DNA from: Beijerinckiaceae bacterium
GTDB taxonomy: Bacteria > Pseudomonadota > Alphaproteobacteria > Rhizobiales > Beijerinckiaceae
Reading direction: 5' to 3'
NCBI GenBank assembly: GCA_024304885.1
Contig: JALJOM010000003.1
Span: 468,110-532,109 of the forward strand
DNA: 64,000 nt
Position numbers and translations under genes: made by a program. Below are positions 44,783 to 55,222 of the stretch, piece after piece; the stretch's first letter is position 1; each line of letters begins with the position of its first letter. The notes beneath the pieces are model-generated. The model was not told where the DNA came from. It did not search any database and was given only the letters and a program-made list of their open reading frames with translations.

Positions 44783-46603
44783 TCAGGCGCTCTCCTTGGC
44801 CCGCACCGCCCGTTTCCGCTCGTTCGGGTCTAGCAACGCCTTGCGCAGCCGGATCGACTTCGGCGTCACCTCGACGAGCTCGTCGTCCTCGATATAGGCG
44901 AGCGCTTTTTCCAGCGTCATCTTGATCGGCGGGGTGAGGCGGACCGCCTCGTCCTTGCCGGCGGCGCGGATATTGGTCAGCTGCTTGCCCTTCAGGACAT
45001 TGATCTCGAGGTCGTTCTCGCGGGTATGCTCGCCCACGATCATGCCGCGATAGACCTTCCAGCCGGGCTCGATCATCATCGGCCCGCGATCCTCGAGCTT
45101 CCACATCGCATAGGCGACGGATTCGCCGTCGTCGTTCGAGATCAGAACGCCGTTGCGCCGGCCCGCGACCTCGCCCTTCCACGGCGCATAGGCGTGGAAC
45201 AGCCGGTTCATGATCGCAGTGCCGCGCGTGTCCGTCAGCAGCTCGCCCTGATAGCCGATGAGGCCGCGGGTCGGGGCATGGAACACGAGGCGCAGCCGAT
45301 TGCCGCCGGAGGGGCGCATCTCGATCATCTCGGCCTTGCGCTCGGCCATCTTCTGCACGACGACGCCGGAATAGTCCTCGTCGACGTCGATCACGACCTC
45401 CTCGATCGGCTCGAGTAGCTGACCCGTCGTCTCGTCCTTCTGGTACACGACCTTCGGCCGCGACACGCCGAGCTCGAAGCCTTCGCGCCGCATGGTCTCG
45501 ATCAGGATCGCGAGCTGAAGCTCGCCGCGGCCCGACACGATGAAGGAATCCGAGCCCGGCGAATCCTCGACCCGGAGCGCGACATTGCCTTCCGCCTCCT
45601 TGTAGAGCCGGGCGCGAATGACGCGGCTCGTGACCTTGTCGCCCTCGGTGCCGGCAAGCGGCGAATCGTTGACGAGGAAGGTCATGGAGAGCGTCGGCGG
45701 ATCGATCGGCTGCGCCTGCAAGGGTTCGGTCACATCGGGCGCGCAGAGCGTATCGGCGACGTTGAACTTCTCGAGGCCCGCGATCGCGACGATGTCGCCG
45801 GCCTCGGCCTCCTCGATCGGCGCCCGCTCGATCCCGCGAAAGGCGAGGATCTTCGAGACCCGGCCCTGCTCGACGACATTGCCGTTGCGATCGAGCACCT
45901 TCACCGCCTGGTTGGGCTTGACCGACCCCGAGAAGACGCGGCCGGTGATCAAGCGGCCGAGATAGGGATTGGCCTCGAGCAGCGTGCCGAGCATGCGAAA
46001 CCCGCCCTCGCCCGTCTGCGGCGCCGGCACGTGCTCCAGGACGAGATCGAACAGAGGCGCCATGCCGTCCTTCGGGCCGTCGGGGCTATCGGCCATCCAA
46101 CCCTGCTTCGCCGATCCGTAGAGGATCGGGAAGTCGAGCTGCTCGTCGGTCGCGTCGAGCGCGGCGAAGAGATCGAACACCTCGTTGACGACCTCGGTGA
46201 CCCGCGCATCGGGCTTGTCGACCTTGTTGATCGCGACGATCGGCCGAAGCCCGATCTTCAAGGCCTTGCCGACCACGAACTTCGTCTGCGGCATCGGCCC
46301 TTCCGAGGCATCGACGAGCACGATCGCGCCATCGACCATGGAGAGGATTCGCTCCACCTCGCCGCCGAAATCGGCGTGGCCGGGCGTATCGACGATGTTG
46401 ATCCGGGAGTCCTTCCAGGCGATCGAGGTCGCCTTGGCCATGATCGTGATCCCGCGCTCCTTCTCGAGATCGTTGGAATCCATGACGCGCTCGGCGACGC
46501 GCTGATTCTCGCGAAAGGCGCCGGATTGCTGGAGCAGACGATCGACGAGCGTGGTCTTGCCGTGATCGACATGGGCGATGATCGCGATATTGCGCAGCTT
46601 CAT
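44783..46603 (-). CDS. typA: Translational GTPase TypA/BipA
   Basis: The 606-residue ribosome-associated GTPase acts in stress adaptation and 50S assembly. G1 AHVDHGKTTLVDRLL, G2 RGITI, G3 DTPGHADF and G4 NKVDKPDA are all present. The EF-G-like domains III and V follow (GELQLAILIETMRREGFE), and the TypA-specific C-terminal domain is present (VLKGKQLTNIRAAGKDEAVR). Length and motifs are normal. The 776-bp upstream region up to aspA contains no convincing gene. Confidence 0.96.
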   Translation of the reverse strand: MKLRNIAIIAHVDHGKTTLVDRLLQQSGAFRENQRVAERVMDSNDLEKERGITIMAKATSIAWKDSRINIVDTPGHADFGGEVERILSMVDGAIVLVDASEGPMPQTKFVVGKALKIGLRPIVAINKVDKPDARVTEVVNEVFDLFAALDATDEQLDFPILYGSAKQGWMADSPDGPKDGMAPLFDLVLEHVPAPQTGEGGFRMLGTLLEANPYLGRLITGRVFSGSVKPNQAVKVLDRNGNVVEQGRVSKILAFRGIERAPIEEAEAGDIVAIAGLEKFNVADTLCAPDVTEPLQAQPIDPPTLSMTFLVNDSPLAGTEGDKVTSRVIRARLYKEAEGNVALRVEDSPGSDSFIVSGRGELQLAILIETMRREGFELGVSRPKVVYQKDETTGQLLEPIEEVVIDVDEDYSGVVVQKMAERKAEMIEMRPSGGNRLRLVFHAPTRGLIGYQGELLTDTRGTAIMNRLFHAYAPWKGEVAGRRNGVLISNDDGESVAYAMWKLEDRGPMMIEPGWKVYRGMIVGEHTRENDLEINVLKGKQLTNIRAAGKDEAVRLTPPIKMTLEKALAYIEDDELVEVTPKSIRLRKALLDPNERKRAVRAKESA

Positions 46604-47379
46604 TATCTCGGCCCGAGTTCGTGGAAATCGTCAGGGGACGCCCGGGCTCCCGGGTTCCCGGACAATTCCGGGCCTCGGGCTCGCAAGACGCGTGTGCCGG
46701 CGCCGGCGCGGCTTTCATAGCTTTGCCAGGCTACGGTTTCAGGACGATTCTTCGCAGTTGCAGCACGACATATAGGAAGCGAATCGATTTGGGAACCGTT
46801 TCGATCGGAGACGAAATCTTTCGGGGCTCGCTTTCGTACAGGGTCACGTAAGTGCGAAGCCGAGCCTTGGATCATCGCGCGGGCTCGGAAAGGACGGACC
46901 TCCGATACCCCCGCCCGGCCGGTCCGGCGGGACGAGCCGCCTCGCACGCCGATGCGGAAAAGGCGACGGTCGGTGTTCGAGGGAACGTCGGATCGGGAAG
47001 CGATTTCATCCACGGCCTGCAACGACGAGGGAAGGGCCTCGTAAGGCGCCTCGCCGCGGACGCGGGAGTGATGGGCCGTGCGCGGGGAGCAGGTCACCCG
47101 CACCGGAGGTTTCGGCGCTTCGCACGATGTCTCGAGGTGCAGTCGGCCGTCTGCAATGGCCATGACCGAAAATTCGGCTCCCGCCGTCGAGCCCGGACGG
47201 CATTCGATGCCTATATCTCTGTCGAGGATGCGAAAATCGGCGGCGTGCCTCGCCTCCCCGAGACCACGCCGAAAGGCAATGCCCACATCCTCGGCCTGGA
47301 GCACTTTCCGACGCGAGCCGGCGGCCACTGCGCTGGAAATTGCGACAAAACTACAGTGCAGAGCACAAGGATTTTCGTC
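46604..47379. other. Intergenic region between typA and aspA
   Basis: About 0.78 kb with the divergent promoters of typA and aspA. A type B fragment at about 47328-47365 (GGAAATTGCGACAAAAC, then GCAGAGCAC) lies just before the aspA start. The open frame on the minus strand up to 47328 has no start signal or recognisable product. Confidence 0.45.
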
Positions 47380-48903
47380 ATGTCCAGCTCGAGCTTCGCA
47401 CCGGCCTTTACCCAGGCTTCGGACGGCTCCGTCACCTTGGCGCTCGCCTCGACCCGATCAATCGAGCTCGCCCGCATCGCGACGCGGACCGAGCACGACC
47501 TCCTCGGCGAGGCGGAAATCCCCGTCGATGCCTATTGGGGCGTGCACACGTTTCGAGCGATCGAGAACTTTCCCATTACGGGTGTCCCGATCGGGCATTT
47601 TCCCGAGCTGGTGCGCGCCCTGGCTCTGGTGAAGCAAGCGGCAGCGCGCGCAAACAAGCGTCTCGGCCAGCTGGCCCCCGAGAAAGCCGACGCCATCGAT
47701 CGCGCCTGTCACCTCATCGCCCATGATCGGACGTTCCTCGATCAATTCGTCGTGGACGTCGTGCAAGGGGGCGCCGGCACCTCGACCAACATGAACGCGA
47801 ACGAGGTCGTCGCCAATGTCGCGCTCGAGCTGATGGGCAAGACCCGCGGTGACTATGCCGCGATTCACCCGAACGACGACGTGAACATGGCGCAGTCCAC
47901 CAACGACGCCTATCCGACTGCGTTGCGGCTGTCCGTAATCTTCGCCACTTCTCCCCTCGTTGCTGCGCTCCAAGAGCTCGCCTTCGCCTTCAAGGCCAAG
48001 GCCGTCGAGTTCGCGGACGTTCTGAAGATCGGTCGCACCCAGATGCAGGACGCCGTGCCGATGACGCTCGGCCAGGAGTTCGACGCCTTCTATACGACGG
48101 TCAAGGAGGACATCGCCCGGCTCGAGGAGGCCTCGGCCTTGTTCCGCGAGGTGAACCTCGGCGCGACCGCGATCGGGACCGGGATCAACGCGGACCCGCG
48201 CTATGCCTCGCTCGCCGTCGAGGAGCTGGCCCGCCTCTCCGACGAGCCGCTCGAGCTCGCCGCAAACCTCATCGAGGCGACCTCCGACATGGGCGCCTTC
48301 GTGTTGTTCTCCGGCGTCCTCAAGCGGGTCGCCGTGAAGCTGTCGAAGATTTGCAACGACCTGCGCCTGCTCTCCTCCGGGCCGCGCGCCGGCTTCGGCG
48401 AGATCAGGCTGCCAGCCGTCCAAGCCGGCTCCTCGATCATGCCCGGGAAGGTCAACCCCGTCATTCCGGAAGTCGTGAGCCAGGTCGCCTATCTCGTGAT
48501 CGGCCACGACCTCACGGTGACCATGTGCGCCGAAGGGGGCCAGCTACAGCTCAATGCCTTCGAGCCGACGATCGGCTATTGCATCCTGACCTCGCTCAGG
48601 ACGCTGACCGCGGCGATCGACACGTTGACGAAACGCTGCATCACCGGAATCGAGGCCGATCGTGAGCGGTGCCGCGGCCTGGTCGAGAACAGCATCGGCC
48701 TCGTGACCGCGCTCGGCCCGGTGCTCGGATACGAGACCTGCTCGCGAATCGCGCGCCGCGCTCTCGACGAAGGGCGCCAAGTCGCCGAGATCATTCGTGA
48801 GGAACGTCTCCTGACCGACGCCCAGCTCGCGCAGCTCCTCGCGGCCGAGACCATGACTCGTCCGACGCGGATCATGCGCGCAGCCGGGAAGGCGACAGGC
48901 TAA
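47380..48903 (+). CDS. aspA: Aspartate ammonia-lyase
   Basis: This enzyme of the fumarase/aspartase superfamily converts L-aspartate to fumarate and ammonia. It has 507 residues from the ATG at 47380 (AAGGA eight bases upstream). Superfamily motifs: GAGTSTNMNANEV, HPNDDVNMAQSTNDAYPT, and the signature GSSIMPGKVNPVIPEV with the catalytic Ser on the loop. The early RTEHDLLGEAEIPVDAYWGV and the overall pattern favour aspartase over class II fumarase. There is an extra N-terminal stretch of about 35 residues rich in Ser and Ala that may be non-conserved. Confidence 0.92.
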   Translation: MSSSSFAPAFTQASDGSVTLALASTRSIELARIATRTEHDLLGEAEIPVDAYWGVHTFRAIENFPITGVPIGHFPELVRALALVKQAAARANKRLGQLAPEKADAIDRACHLIAHDRTFLDQFVVDVVQGGAGTSTNMNANEVVANVALELMGKTRGDYAAIHPNDDVNMAQSTNDAYPTALRLSVIFATSPLVAALQELAFAFKAKAVEFADVLKIGRTQMQDAVPMTLGQEFDAFYTTVKEDIARLEEASALFREVNLGATAIGTGINADPRYASLAVEELARLSDEPLELAANLIEATSDMGAFVLFSGVLKRVAVKLSKICNDLRLLSSGPRAGFGEIRLPAVQAGSSIMPGKVNPVIPEVVSQVAYLVIGHDLTVTMCAEGGQLQLNAFEPTIGYCILTSLRTLTAAIDTLTKRCITGIEADRERCRGLVENSIGLVTALGPVLGYETCSRIARRALDEGRQVAEIIREERLLTDAQLAQLLAAETMTRPTRIMRAAGKATG

Positions 48904-49157
48904 TCCTGCGCGATGGCGATCCTGAGAAGCCGCTCCTTGACGCAATCGAGCCCGCCGATCATGCCGTAGCTCGCGACCGCACCGGCGTAGGAATAGGTCA
49001 CGACCTTGTCCTTGTGGACATAGGTGCCCGCGAGGCCGACGATATCTCCCGCCTTCGCAGCCAGGAGGAGACGCTCGAGCTCCTCGACGACGGTGCGGTT
49101 CGGCTGCGCGGGCGGCGTCGCGGCGTTGCCTCGCAGGCTGATGACATTATCGGTCAT
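48900..49157 (-). CDS. Small conserved-looking protein of unknown function (85 aa)
   Basis: The 85-residue protein begins MTDNVISLRGNAATPP and contains VVEELERLLLAAKAGDIVGL and a Ser/Tyr-rich strand pair VHKDKVVTYSYAGAVASYG. It ends GLDCVKERLLRIAIAQD. I recall similar short phage- or chromosome-encoded alphaproteobacterial proteins but no named domain. Its stop overlaps the end of aspA tail-to-tail. Confidence 0.6.
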   Translation of the reverse strand: MTDNVISLRGNAATPPAQPNRTVVEELERLLLAAKAGDIVGLAGTYVHKDKVVTYSYAGAVASYGMIGGLDCVKERLLRIAIAQD

Positions 49158-49367
49158 GGTCAGGCTTGCCCTCGATTTCACGCCTGTTGCGCGATCGTCG
49201 TTCCGGCGTAAAGCACGCTTTGTGCCATCGCGCGTCCGACGGGCCGATTCTCGCCATCCGGATCGACCCGGTCCTACATCGTGAAGCTCCCGCGGGCCCA
49301 GCTGCCTCGCCGGCGTGTTTTTCCGTTCGCCTCCCGTGATTCTTTCGCAACACAAAGCACGATTCGC

Positions 49368-50369
49368 ATGAGCCATCGCTGTTCGAGCTTGCGGCACCAG
49401 CCGTTCGCGGGCTCTATAGGTACAGGTTCGATTCAACGATGGTGGTGGCAATTGTCTCTCTTCGATCACCTTTGGCTGCCCGGAGCCGCAGGCCGGACCA
49501 CCCACGAGAGGCGCGCCTCGTCCCTTTGTGGAATCTCACGAATCTCCGCGGTAGCCGTCACCCTCGCCGCCGCGACAGGATTTGCCCACGCCGCGGACCT
49601 TCCGAGCGCGGCGGTCGCGCCTCCACCCGTCCCGGTCAGCCCGCCTGTGCAACCCGCGGCATTCGACTGGACAGGGTTCTACATCGGAGCGCATGGCGGC
49701 GTCGGATACGACCATTACGCCTTCAAATATGCCATCGATGTCCCCGGGGCGTCCTTCACGGGCACGGACGGGATCGACGGATTCGGGCCGCTCCTCGGGT
49801 TGCAGGTCGGCTACAACTACCAAATTCCCCTGAGCGCCCTGCCGGTCGTCAACAAGCTTCCGGGCGGCCTCGTTCTCGGCGTCGAGGTCGACAACAGCTG
49901 GACCGGCATCTACGGCGACACGACCGGCAGCGGAATTCCTGCCACGACCCAGGGTCTCGTGACCTTCGGCGGTCGCTTCGTCAATGTGGGAACCGCACGG
50001 CTTCGAATCGGCTATGCGCTCGACCGTTTTCTCTTCTACGTGACCGGCGGCTTCGCCTATGGGGTCACGAAGACCTATTACCGCCTCCAAACGGCGACCG
50101 GCTTCCAGGCTTCCGGCGTCAGCACCGACGTGCGTTCAGGCGTCGTTCCCCACGTCGGGTCCCTCGGCTTCGGCGTGGAATACGCGATCGATCGGAACTG
50201 GACCGTGCGCGGCGAGTATATGTACGACGGTATCAATGCCCATTACGAAGTGTTCAACCCCGTGGCCGGGGCGAACGTCGGCTTCGGGACGCGGACGATG
50301 TATCATCTCGCCCGCCTCGGCGTGAACTACAAGTTCGACTGGGTGCAGCCCGCGGCCGTGTTCAAGTGA
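49368..50369 (+). CDS. Outer-membrane beta-barrel protein (Omp25/31-like), copy 1
   Basis: The protein has a signal-like stretch (SAVAVTLAAATGFAHAADL) and the Hyphomicrobiales barrel motif FDWTGFYIGAHGGVGYD, followed by paired amphipathic strands and the C-terminal GFGTRTMYHLARLGVNYKFDW. It is an eight-stranded OmpA-like barrel of unknown substrate. The start is uncertain: the ATG at 49368 gives 333 residues with an unusually long leader, and a TTG at 49452 gives 305. A paralogue follows after a palindromic repeat. Confidence 0.8.
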   Translation: MSHRCSSLRHQPFAGSIGTGSIQRWWWQLSLFDHLWLPGAAGRTTHERRASSLCGISRISAVAVTLAAATGFAHAADLPSAAVAPPPVPVSPPVQPAAFDWTGFYIGAHGGVGYDHYAFKYAIDVPGASFTGTDGIDGFGPLLGLQVGYNYQIPLSALPVVNKLPGGLVLGVEVDNSWTGIYGDTTGSGIPATTQGLVTFGGRFVNVGTARLRIGYALDRFLFYVTGGFAYGVTKTYYRLQTATGFQASGVSTDVRSGVVPHVGSLGFGVEYAIDRNWTVRGEYMYDGINAHYEVFNPVAGANVGFGTRTMYHLARLGVNYKFDWVQPAAVFK

Positions 50370-50621
50370 CGGCGCGGCGCGCTCACCACACAGGCGCGCC
50401 TCGAAGGTTGCGGATGTGGGCTCGGGGGCGCGCGCGAAGGGTAGGGGCTCCCGGTCCTCTTCGCGTCGGCATGGCTCTCCTTCCGCCCGAGGAGATGTGC
50501 AGCCCGCTGCAGATGATGGATCCGACGCCGGCCTCGGCGAGTGCGTGCCCATTGCGCAACAGCGAGCGCGAATCGCGCAGATGGCCATAGCACCCGCTCG
50601 AACAATTCACCCGGCAAAGCT

Positions 50622-50740
50622 CTAGAGCGGGACGAGGAAAAGCGTACCGCGGTTTTCCGCCCAGAGCCCGCTCTAAACTATTGGAATCGAACACGCTTCA
50701 TGACCTTGGATCGATTCGATCCAAGGTCCTCGTGATCTAG
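50622..50740 (-). repeat. Type A palindromic repeat, copy 7
   Basis: The stem is GACCTTGGATCGA a TCGATCCAAGGTC on the minus strand: perfect, with a consensus T-A pair replaced by C-G on both sides, a clean compensatory change. It lies between the two paralogous barrel genes and makes up much of the 407-bp gap. Confidence 0.9.
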
Positions 50741-50776
50741 TACCTTCGAGACCCTCCGGACGAAGGATCGCCGGCT

Positions 50777-51607
50777 TTGACAGCATCCCCCTTGCTTCAT
50801 TGTTGCAGAACCTCCCTCGCCGGCAGGGTGGCCTCTTTCTTCGTCGCGCTCTTCTCCTGCCTCGGAGCCGCTCGCGGCGCGGATGTGCCCGAGCCCATGC
50901 TGCGCTCGGCGCCAGCCGAGGCGACGCTCGACAATTTCAATTGGACCGGCGTCCATGTCGGGATCCACGGTGGTTTCGGGGTCGATCATTTCGGCTTCAA
51001 ATACGGCGTGGTCTCGCCCGCCACGGCATTCTCGGGAACCGACGGGATCACCGGTGTCGGGCCGATCGGCGGCATCCAAGCCGGGTTCACCTATCAGTTT
51101 CCCTTCAAGCTCCTCGTCCCTTACGATTTCGTCGCCGGTCTCGAGTTCGATGCGAGCTGGTCCGGCATTGCGGGCGAGACCACCGCCGTCAGCGCCGCGC
51201 CCGCGGGTCAAGGTACCGCCACATTCGGCAGCAAGTTCGCGAGCTTCGGAACGGGGCGGATACGTCTCGGCTGTGCGCTCGGCCGGTTCTTTCCCTATAT
51301 CACCGGTGGATTCACCTACGGCATCGTCGAGAGCCACGGAAGCGCCGCCACGAACGGTGGATTTTTCGTCTCCGGATCGACCACGGCTCTGCGCTCCGGG
51401 GTCTTGCCCCATGTCGGGAACGTCGGCATCGGTGTCGAATATGCCATGACAACCAATTGGACCGTGAAGGCTGAATATCTCTACGAGTTCATCAACGCTC
51501 GCCGCGTGGAGTTCCAGTCTCCCGACGGCACCAGCCTCGGCTTCGGCACACGAACCATGTATCATATCGGTCGCGTCGGCCTGAACTACAGGTTCGATTG
51601 GCTATAG
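50777..51607 (+). CDS. Outer-membrane beta-barrel protein (Omp25/31-like), copy 2
   Basis: The 276-residue paralogue of the preceding barrel carries the motifs FNWTGVHVGIHGGFGVDHFG and GFGTRTMYHIGRVGLNYRFDW (last 20 cited in part), with a signal peptide (ASFFVALFSCLGAARGA). It probably starts at TTG 50777, since no ATG or GTG precedes the signal peptide in frame. The stop TAG is the beginning of a type B repeat. The pair looks like a tandem duplication later separated by a type A repeat. Confidence 0.8.
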   Translation: MTASPLLHCCRTSLAGRVASFFVALFSCLGAARGADVPEPMLRSAPAEATLDNFNWTGVHVGIHGGFGVDHFGFKYGVVSPATAFSGTDGITGVGPIGGIQAGFTYQFPFKLLVPYDFVAGLEFDASWSGIAGETTAVSAAPAGQGTATFGSKFASFGTGRIRLGCALGRFFPYITGGFTYGIVESHGSAATNGGFFVSGSTTALRSGVLPHVGNVGIGVEYAMTTNWTVKAEYLYEFINARRVEFQSPDGTSLGFGTRTMYHIGRVGLNYRFDWL

Positions 51608-51700
51608 AGCATTTTCCGGCGAAGCGGGCACCGCTTCGCGTCGAGAAAATGCGACAGGGCAAGAATGGAGATTTACGTTCCGATTCGATTTCGACGGTCT
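51605..51700 (+). repeat. Type B palindromic repeat, copy 4
   Basis: The 5' half is the clearest in the window: GCATTTTC ... GAAAATGC encloses CGAAGCGG gca CCGCTTCG. The 3' stem is decayed. Its TAG provides the stop codon of the second barrel gene. Confidence 0.75.
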
Positions 51701-51751
51701 GCCGCCTCTTAGCCGCGCCGTAGCGACGGCGCGCCGTCACGACGCTCGGTC

Positions 51752-53962
51752 TCACGCGACCTGCTTCTCCCTTGTCGCAAATCGTCCGTAGAACGTGTCG
51801 CCCGTCCTCGCGAGCTCGCCGAGGAGACGCGGCGGCGTGAAGCGAGCGCCATGCGTCTGCGCCAAGTCATTGCACAGTGACACGAAATTTCCCACACCGA
51901 TCCCGTCGATATAGCTCAGTGTCCCGCCGGTGAAAGGCGCGAAGCCGAAGCCGATGATCGAGCCGACGTCGGCCTCCCGCGGATCCGTCACGACGCCCTC
52001 CTCGAAAGTGCGCGCCGCCTCGAGCGCCTGCACCGCGAGCAAACGCTGCTTCAGGGTGTGAACGTCGATCGTTTCCGCATCGAGGCGCGCGGGACGAAGC
52101 TCGTCGAGGCCCTGCCACAGCGCCTTCGCGCCGATCGCGGGATAGTCGTAGAACCCCTTGCCGTTCTTGCGGCCCTGACGTCCGTGCGCGACCACCATGG
52201 ATTCCAGCAAGCGGAGCTGCGCCGGATCGATGCTCGCTTCGCCCTCGTCCTGTCGTGTCGTCTGCAGGATCTTCAAGACGAGATCGAGCGCGACCTCGTC
52301 GTTGAGCGCGAGCGGGCCGACCGGCATTCCGGCCATCCGCGCCGCGTTCTCGATCAGCGCCGGCGGCACCCCCTCGATCAGCATGAGGTGACCTTCGCGT
52401 ATGTAGCTGCCGACACAACGATTGGCGTAGAAGCCGCGCGAATCGTTGACGACGATCGGTGTCTTCTTGATCGCCCGGACATAGTCCATGGCCGTCGCGA
52501 GGGCGCGCTCCCCGGACTTGGCGCCGAGAATCACCTCGACGAGCAGCATCTTCTCGACCGGCGAGAAGAAATGAATGCCGATGAAGCTTTCCGGCTTGGT
52601 ATGGGCATGTGCGAGCGAGCCGATCGGCAGGGTCGAGGTGTTGGAGGCGAAGATCACGTCGGGACCGAGCACGGCCTCGGCCTTGCGCGTCGCCTCCGCC
52701 TTCACCTCGCGGTCCTCGAAGACCGCCTCGATCACGAGGTCCGAGCCTGCGAGATCGGCATAATCCGCCGTGGCGGTGATGTGGGCAAGAAGCGCCTCCT
52801 TGTCGGTGCCCTTGGCACGACCTTTGAGGACCTGCGACGAGATCATCTTGTCGCAGGTGCCCTTGCCCCTGTCGGCAGCGGCCTGGTCGCGGTCGATCAA
52901 CACCACATCCATGCCCGCCCCGGCCGTCACATAGGCGATGCCGGCACCCATGAATCCCGCGCCGAGAACGCCGACCTTCCTGATCGTGGTGCGAGGGATC
53001 TGCGCCGGCCGCCGTGCGCCCTTGTTGAGCTCGCCCATGGAGAGGAACAGGGTCCTGATCATCGCCGCCGCCTCGGGCGAGCGCAGGATCTTGGCGAACC
53101 AGCGCGACTCCACACGCAGCGCGAGATCCATCGGCAGCTGCAATCCCTCGTAGACCGCGTGCAGGATCGCTTTCGCTGCGGGGTAGTTGTCATAGGTCTC
53201 GCGGCGGTAGATCGCGTTGGCGGCAGGCCAGACCATCATGCCCTGCGGCGAGTAGACGCGTCCGGACTGCGGCTTGAAGCCCGGCTCGTCCCAGGGCGCG
53301 ACGGCCTTGCCGCCGCCCGCGATCCAGGCCTTGGCTCTCGCGCCGATCTCGTCCGCCGGAGCCAGATCGTGCACGAGGTTCATGGATTTCGCGGCCTTGG
53401 CGCGGATTTGCTCGCCCTTGAAGAGCATCTGCAGGGCGTCGGCCGTCTGCATCAGGCGGGCTACCCTCTGCGTCCCGCCGGCTCCCGGAAACAGGCCGAC
53501 CTTGATCTCGGGGAGACCCACACGTGTGGTGTCGTCGTCCGCGGCCACGCGGTAGTGGCAGGCGAGCGCGAGCTCGAAGGCGCCGCCGAGGCAGGTCCCC
53601 TTGATCGCGATGGCGAAAGGCTTGCCGCAGATCTCGAGCTTGCGGTAGACGATGGACAGCCGCCGCGCCCCTTCGAAGAAGAGCTCGATCGCCGCCTCCT
53701 CGCCCTTCTCGCGGCGCGCCGTCTCGTAGTCGGCGGAAGCCGCCTGCAGCATGGTGAGATCGGCGCCGCCGGAAAATGTCTCCTTGCCGGAGGCGATCAC
53801 GCAGCCCTTGATCGCTGCCTGGCCCGCGACATGATCGACCACGCGCTCGAGCTCGTCGATGACCTCGGGCGTGATGATGTTCATCGAGCGGTCCGGCATG
53901 TCCCACGTCAAGAGCGCGATGCCGTCGGCGTCGGTCTCGAAGCGAAAGCTCGTAAGTTCCAT
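51752..53962 (-). CDS. fadB: Multifunctional fatty-acid oxidation protein (enoyl-CoA hydratase / 3-hydroxyacyl-CoA dehydrogenase)
   Basis: The 736-residue protein has an N-terminal crotonase domain ([45 protein letters not shown]) and a C-terminal 3-hydroxyacyl-CoA dehydrogenase. The latter has the NAD-binding [20 protein letters not shown] and the catalytic region [16 protein letters not shown]. It performs hydration and NAD-dependent oxidation in beta-oxidation. It is the last gene of the minus-strand unit acyl-CoA dehydrogenase-thiolase-fadB, 17 bp after the thiolase. Confidence 0.94.
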   Translation of the reverse strand: MELTSFRFETDADGIALLTWDMPDRSMNIITPEVIDELERVVDHVAGQAAIKGCVIASGKETFSGGADLTMLQAASADYETARREKGEEAAIELFFEGARRLSIVYRKLEICGKPFAIAIKGTCLGGAFELALACHYRVAADDDTTRVGLPEIKVGLFPGAGGTQRVARLMQTADALQMLFKGEQIRAKAAKSMNLVHDLAPADEIGARAKAWIAGGGKAVAPWDEPGFKPQSGRVYSPQGMMVWPAANAIYRRETYDNYPAAKAILHAVYEGLQLPMDLALRVESRWFAKILRSPEAAAMIRTLFLSMGELNKGARRPAQIPRTTIRKVGVLGAGFMGAGIAYVTAGAGMDVVLIDRDQAAADRGKGTCDKMISSQVLKGRAKGTDKEALLAHITATADYADLAGSDLVIEAVFEDREVKAEATRKAEAVLGPDVIFASNTSTLPIGSLAHAHTKPESFIGIHFFSPVEKMLLVEVILGAKSGERALATAMDYVRAIKKTPIVVNDSRGFYANRCVGSYIREGHLMLIEGVPPALIENAARMAGMPVGPLALNDEVALDLVLKILQTTRQDEGEASIDPAQLRLLESMVVAHGRQGRKNGKGFYDYPAIGAKALWQGLDELRPARLDAETIDVHTLKQRLLAVQALEAARTFEEGVVTDPREADVGSIIGFGFAPFTGGTLSYIDGIGVGNFVSLCNDLAQTHGARFTPPRLLGELARTGDTFYGRFATREKQVA

Positions 53963-53979
53963 TGGTCGGTCCTCGCGTC

Positions 53980-55188
53980 TCAGACCCGCTCGATGATCGT
54001 GGCGGTGCCCATGCCGGCCCCGATGCACAAGGTGACGAGCGCAATTGCCTTGCCCGTGCGCTCGAGCTCGTCGAGAGCGGTGCCGAGCAGCATGGCGCCG
54101 GTCGCGCCGAGCGGGTGGCCCATGGCGATCGCCCCTCCATTGACGTTGAGCTTGTCGGGGTCGACGTCGAGCGCCTGCAGGTAGCGCAGCACCACGGCCG
54201 CGAAAGCCTCGTTGACCTCGAAAAGATCGATGTCGGCGAGCGTCATCCTCGCCCGCGCGAGGACCTTCCTCGTGACGTCGATCGGCCCGGTGAGCATGAG
54301 CGCCGGCTCCGATCCTATGTTGGCGAAGGCGCGAATCTTCGCCCTGGGCATCAGGCCCGCCTTCACGCCGGCCTCGGCCGAGCCGACGAGGACCGCGGCG
54401 GCGCCGTCCACGATGCCCGACGAGTTGCCGGCATGGTGGACGTGAAGGACGCGCTCGACCTCCGGATGCGCCTGGACGGCGACCGCATCGAACCCGCCCT
54501 GCTCGCCCATCATGACGAAGGAAGGCTTCAGCGCCGCGAGCGACTGCATGTCGGTCGAAGGCCGCATATGCTCGTCGCGATGGAGCAGGGTGATGCCGTT
54601 GATGTCGCGCACCGGAACGACGGATCTCGCGAAACGTCCCTCGTCCCAGGCCGCGGCAGCCCGCTTCTGGGAGGAAATCGCGTAGGCATCCACATCGTCG
54701 CGCGAGAATCCATATTTCGTCGCGATGAGATCGGCCGAGATGCCTTGCGGCATGAAATAGGACTTGATTGCGATCGCTGGGTCTACCGGCCAGGCCCCAC
54801 CGGAGGCGCCAATTCCCACACGGCTCATCGATTCGACACCGCCGCCGATCGCGAGATCCTGCTGGCCGGCCATGACCTGCGCCGCGGCGAAGTTCACCGC
54901 ATCGAGGCCCGAGGCGCAGAAGCGGTTGATCTGGACTCCCGGCACATGGTCGCCGTAGTCGGCGGTGAGCGCGGCCGCACGGGCGATATCGCCGCCGGCC
55001 TCACCCACGGGATCCACGCAGCCGAGCACCACATCATCGACGAGATGCGTGTCGAGCTTGTTGCGCTCCTTGATCGCGGCGAGCGCGGTCGTCGCCAGCG
55101 CGAGGCTCGACACCTCGTGGAGCGCCCCGTCGGGCTTGCCGCGCCCGCGCGGGGTGCGGACATGATCGTAGATGTAGGCGTCGGGCAC
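53980..55188 (-). CDS. fadA: Acetyl-CoA C-acyltransferase (3-ketoacyl-CoA thiolase)
   Basis: This 402-residue thiolase has all catalytic elements: the acyl-accepting Cys in [12 protein letters not shown], the His in [15 protein letters not shown], and the second Cys in [10 protein letters not shown]. It cleaves 3-ketoacyl-CoA to acetyl-CoA. Its position between an acyl-CoA dehydrogenase and fadB shows a role in beta-oxidation rather than polyhydroxybutyrate synthesis. The spacing of 34 bp to the dehydrogenase gene suggests one transcript. Confidence 0.94.
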   Translation of the reverse strand: MPDAYIYDHVRTPRGRGKPDGALHEVSSLALATTALAAIKERNKLDTHLVDDVVLGCVDPVGEAGGDIARAAALTADYGDHVPGVQINRFCASGLDAVNFAAAQVMAGQQDLAIGGGVESMSRVGIGASGGAWPVDPAIAIKSYFMPQGISADLIATKYGFSRDDVDAYAISSQKRAAAAWDEGRFARSVVPVRDINGITLLHRDEHMRPSTDMQSLAALKPSFVMMGEQGGFDAVAVQAHPEVERVLHVHHAGNSSGIVDGAAAVLVGSAEAGVKAGLMPRAKIRAFANIGSEPALMLTGPIDVTRKVLARARMTLADIDLFEVNEAFAAVVLRYLQALDVDPDKLNVNGGAIAMGHPLGATGAMLLGTALDELERTGKAIALVTLCIGAGMGTATIIERV

Positions 55189-55222
55189 GCTCGCTCTCCC
55201 GTTTCGGCTCAGGCCGCGTGAC

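Noticed and set aside
46603-47328. Minus-strand open frame between typA and aspA
   Set aside because: No ribosome-binding site, Arg/Ala/Ser-rich composition, no recognisable product, and it runs into a repeat fragment.
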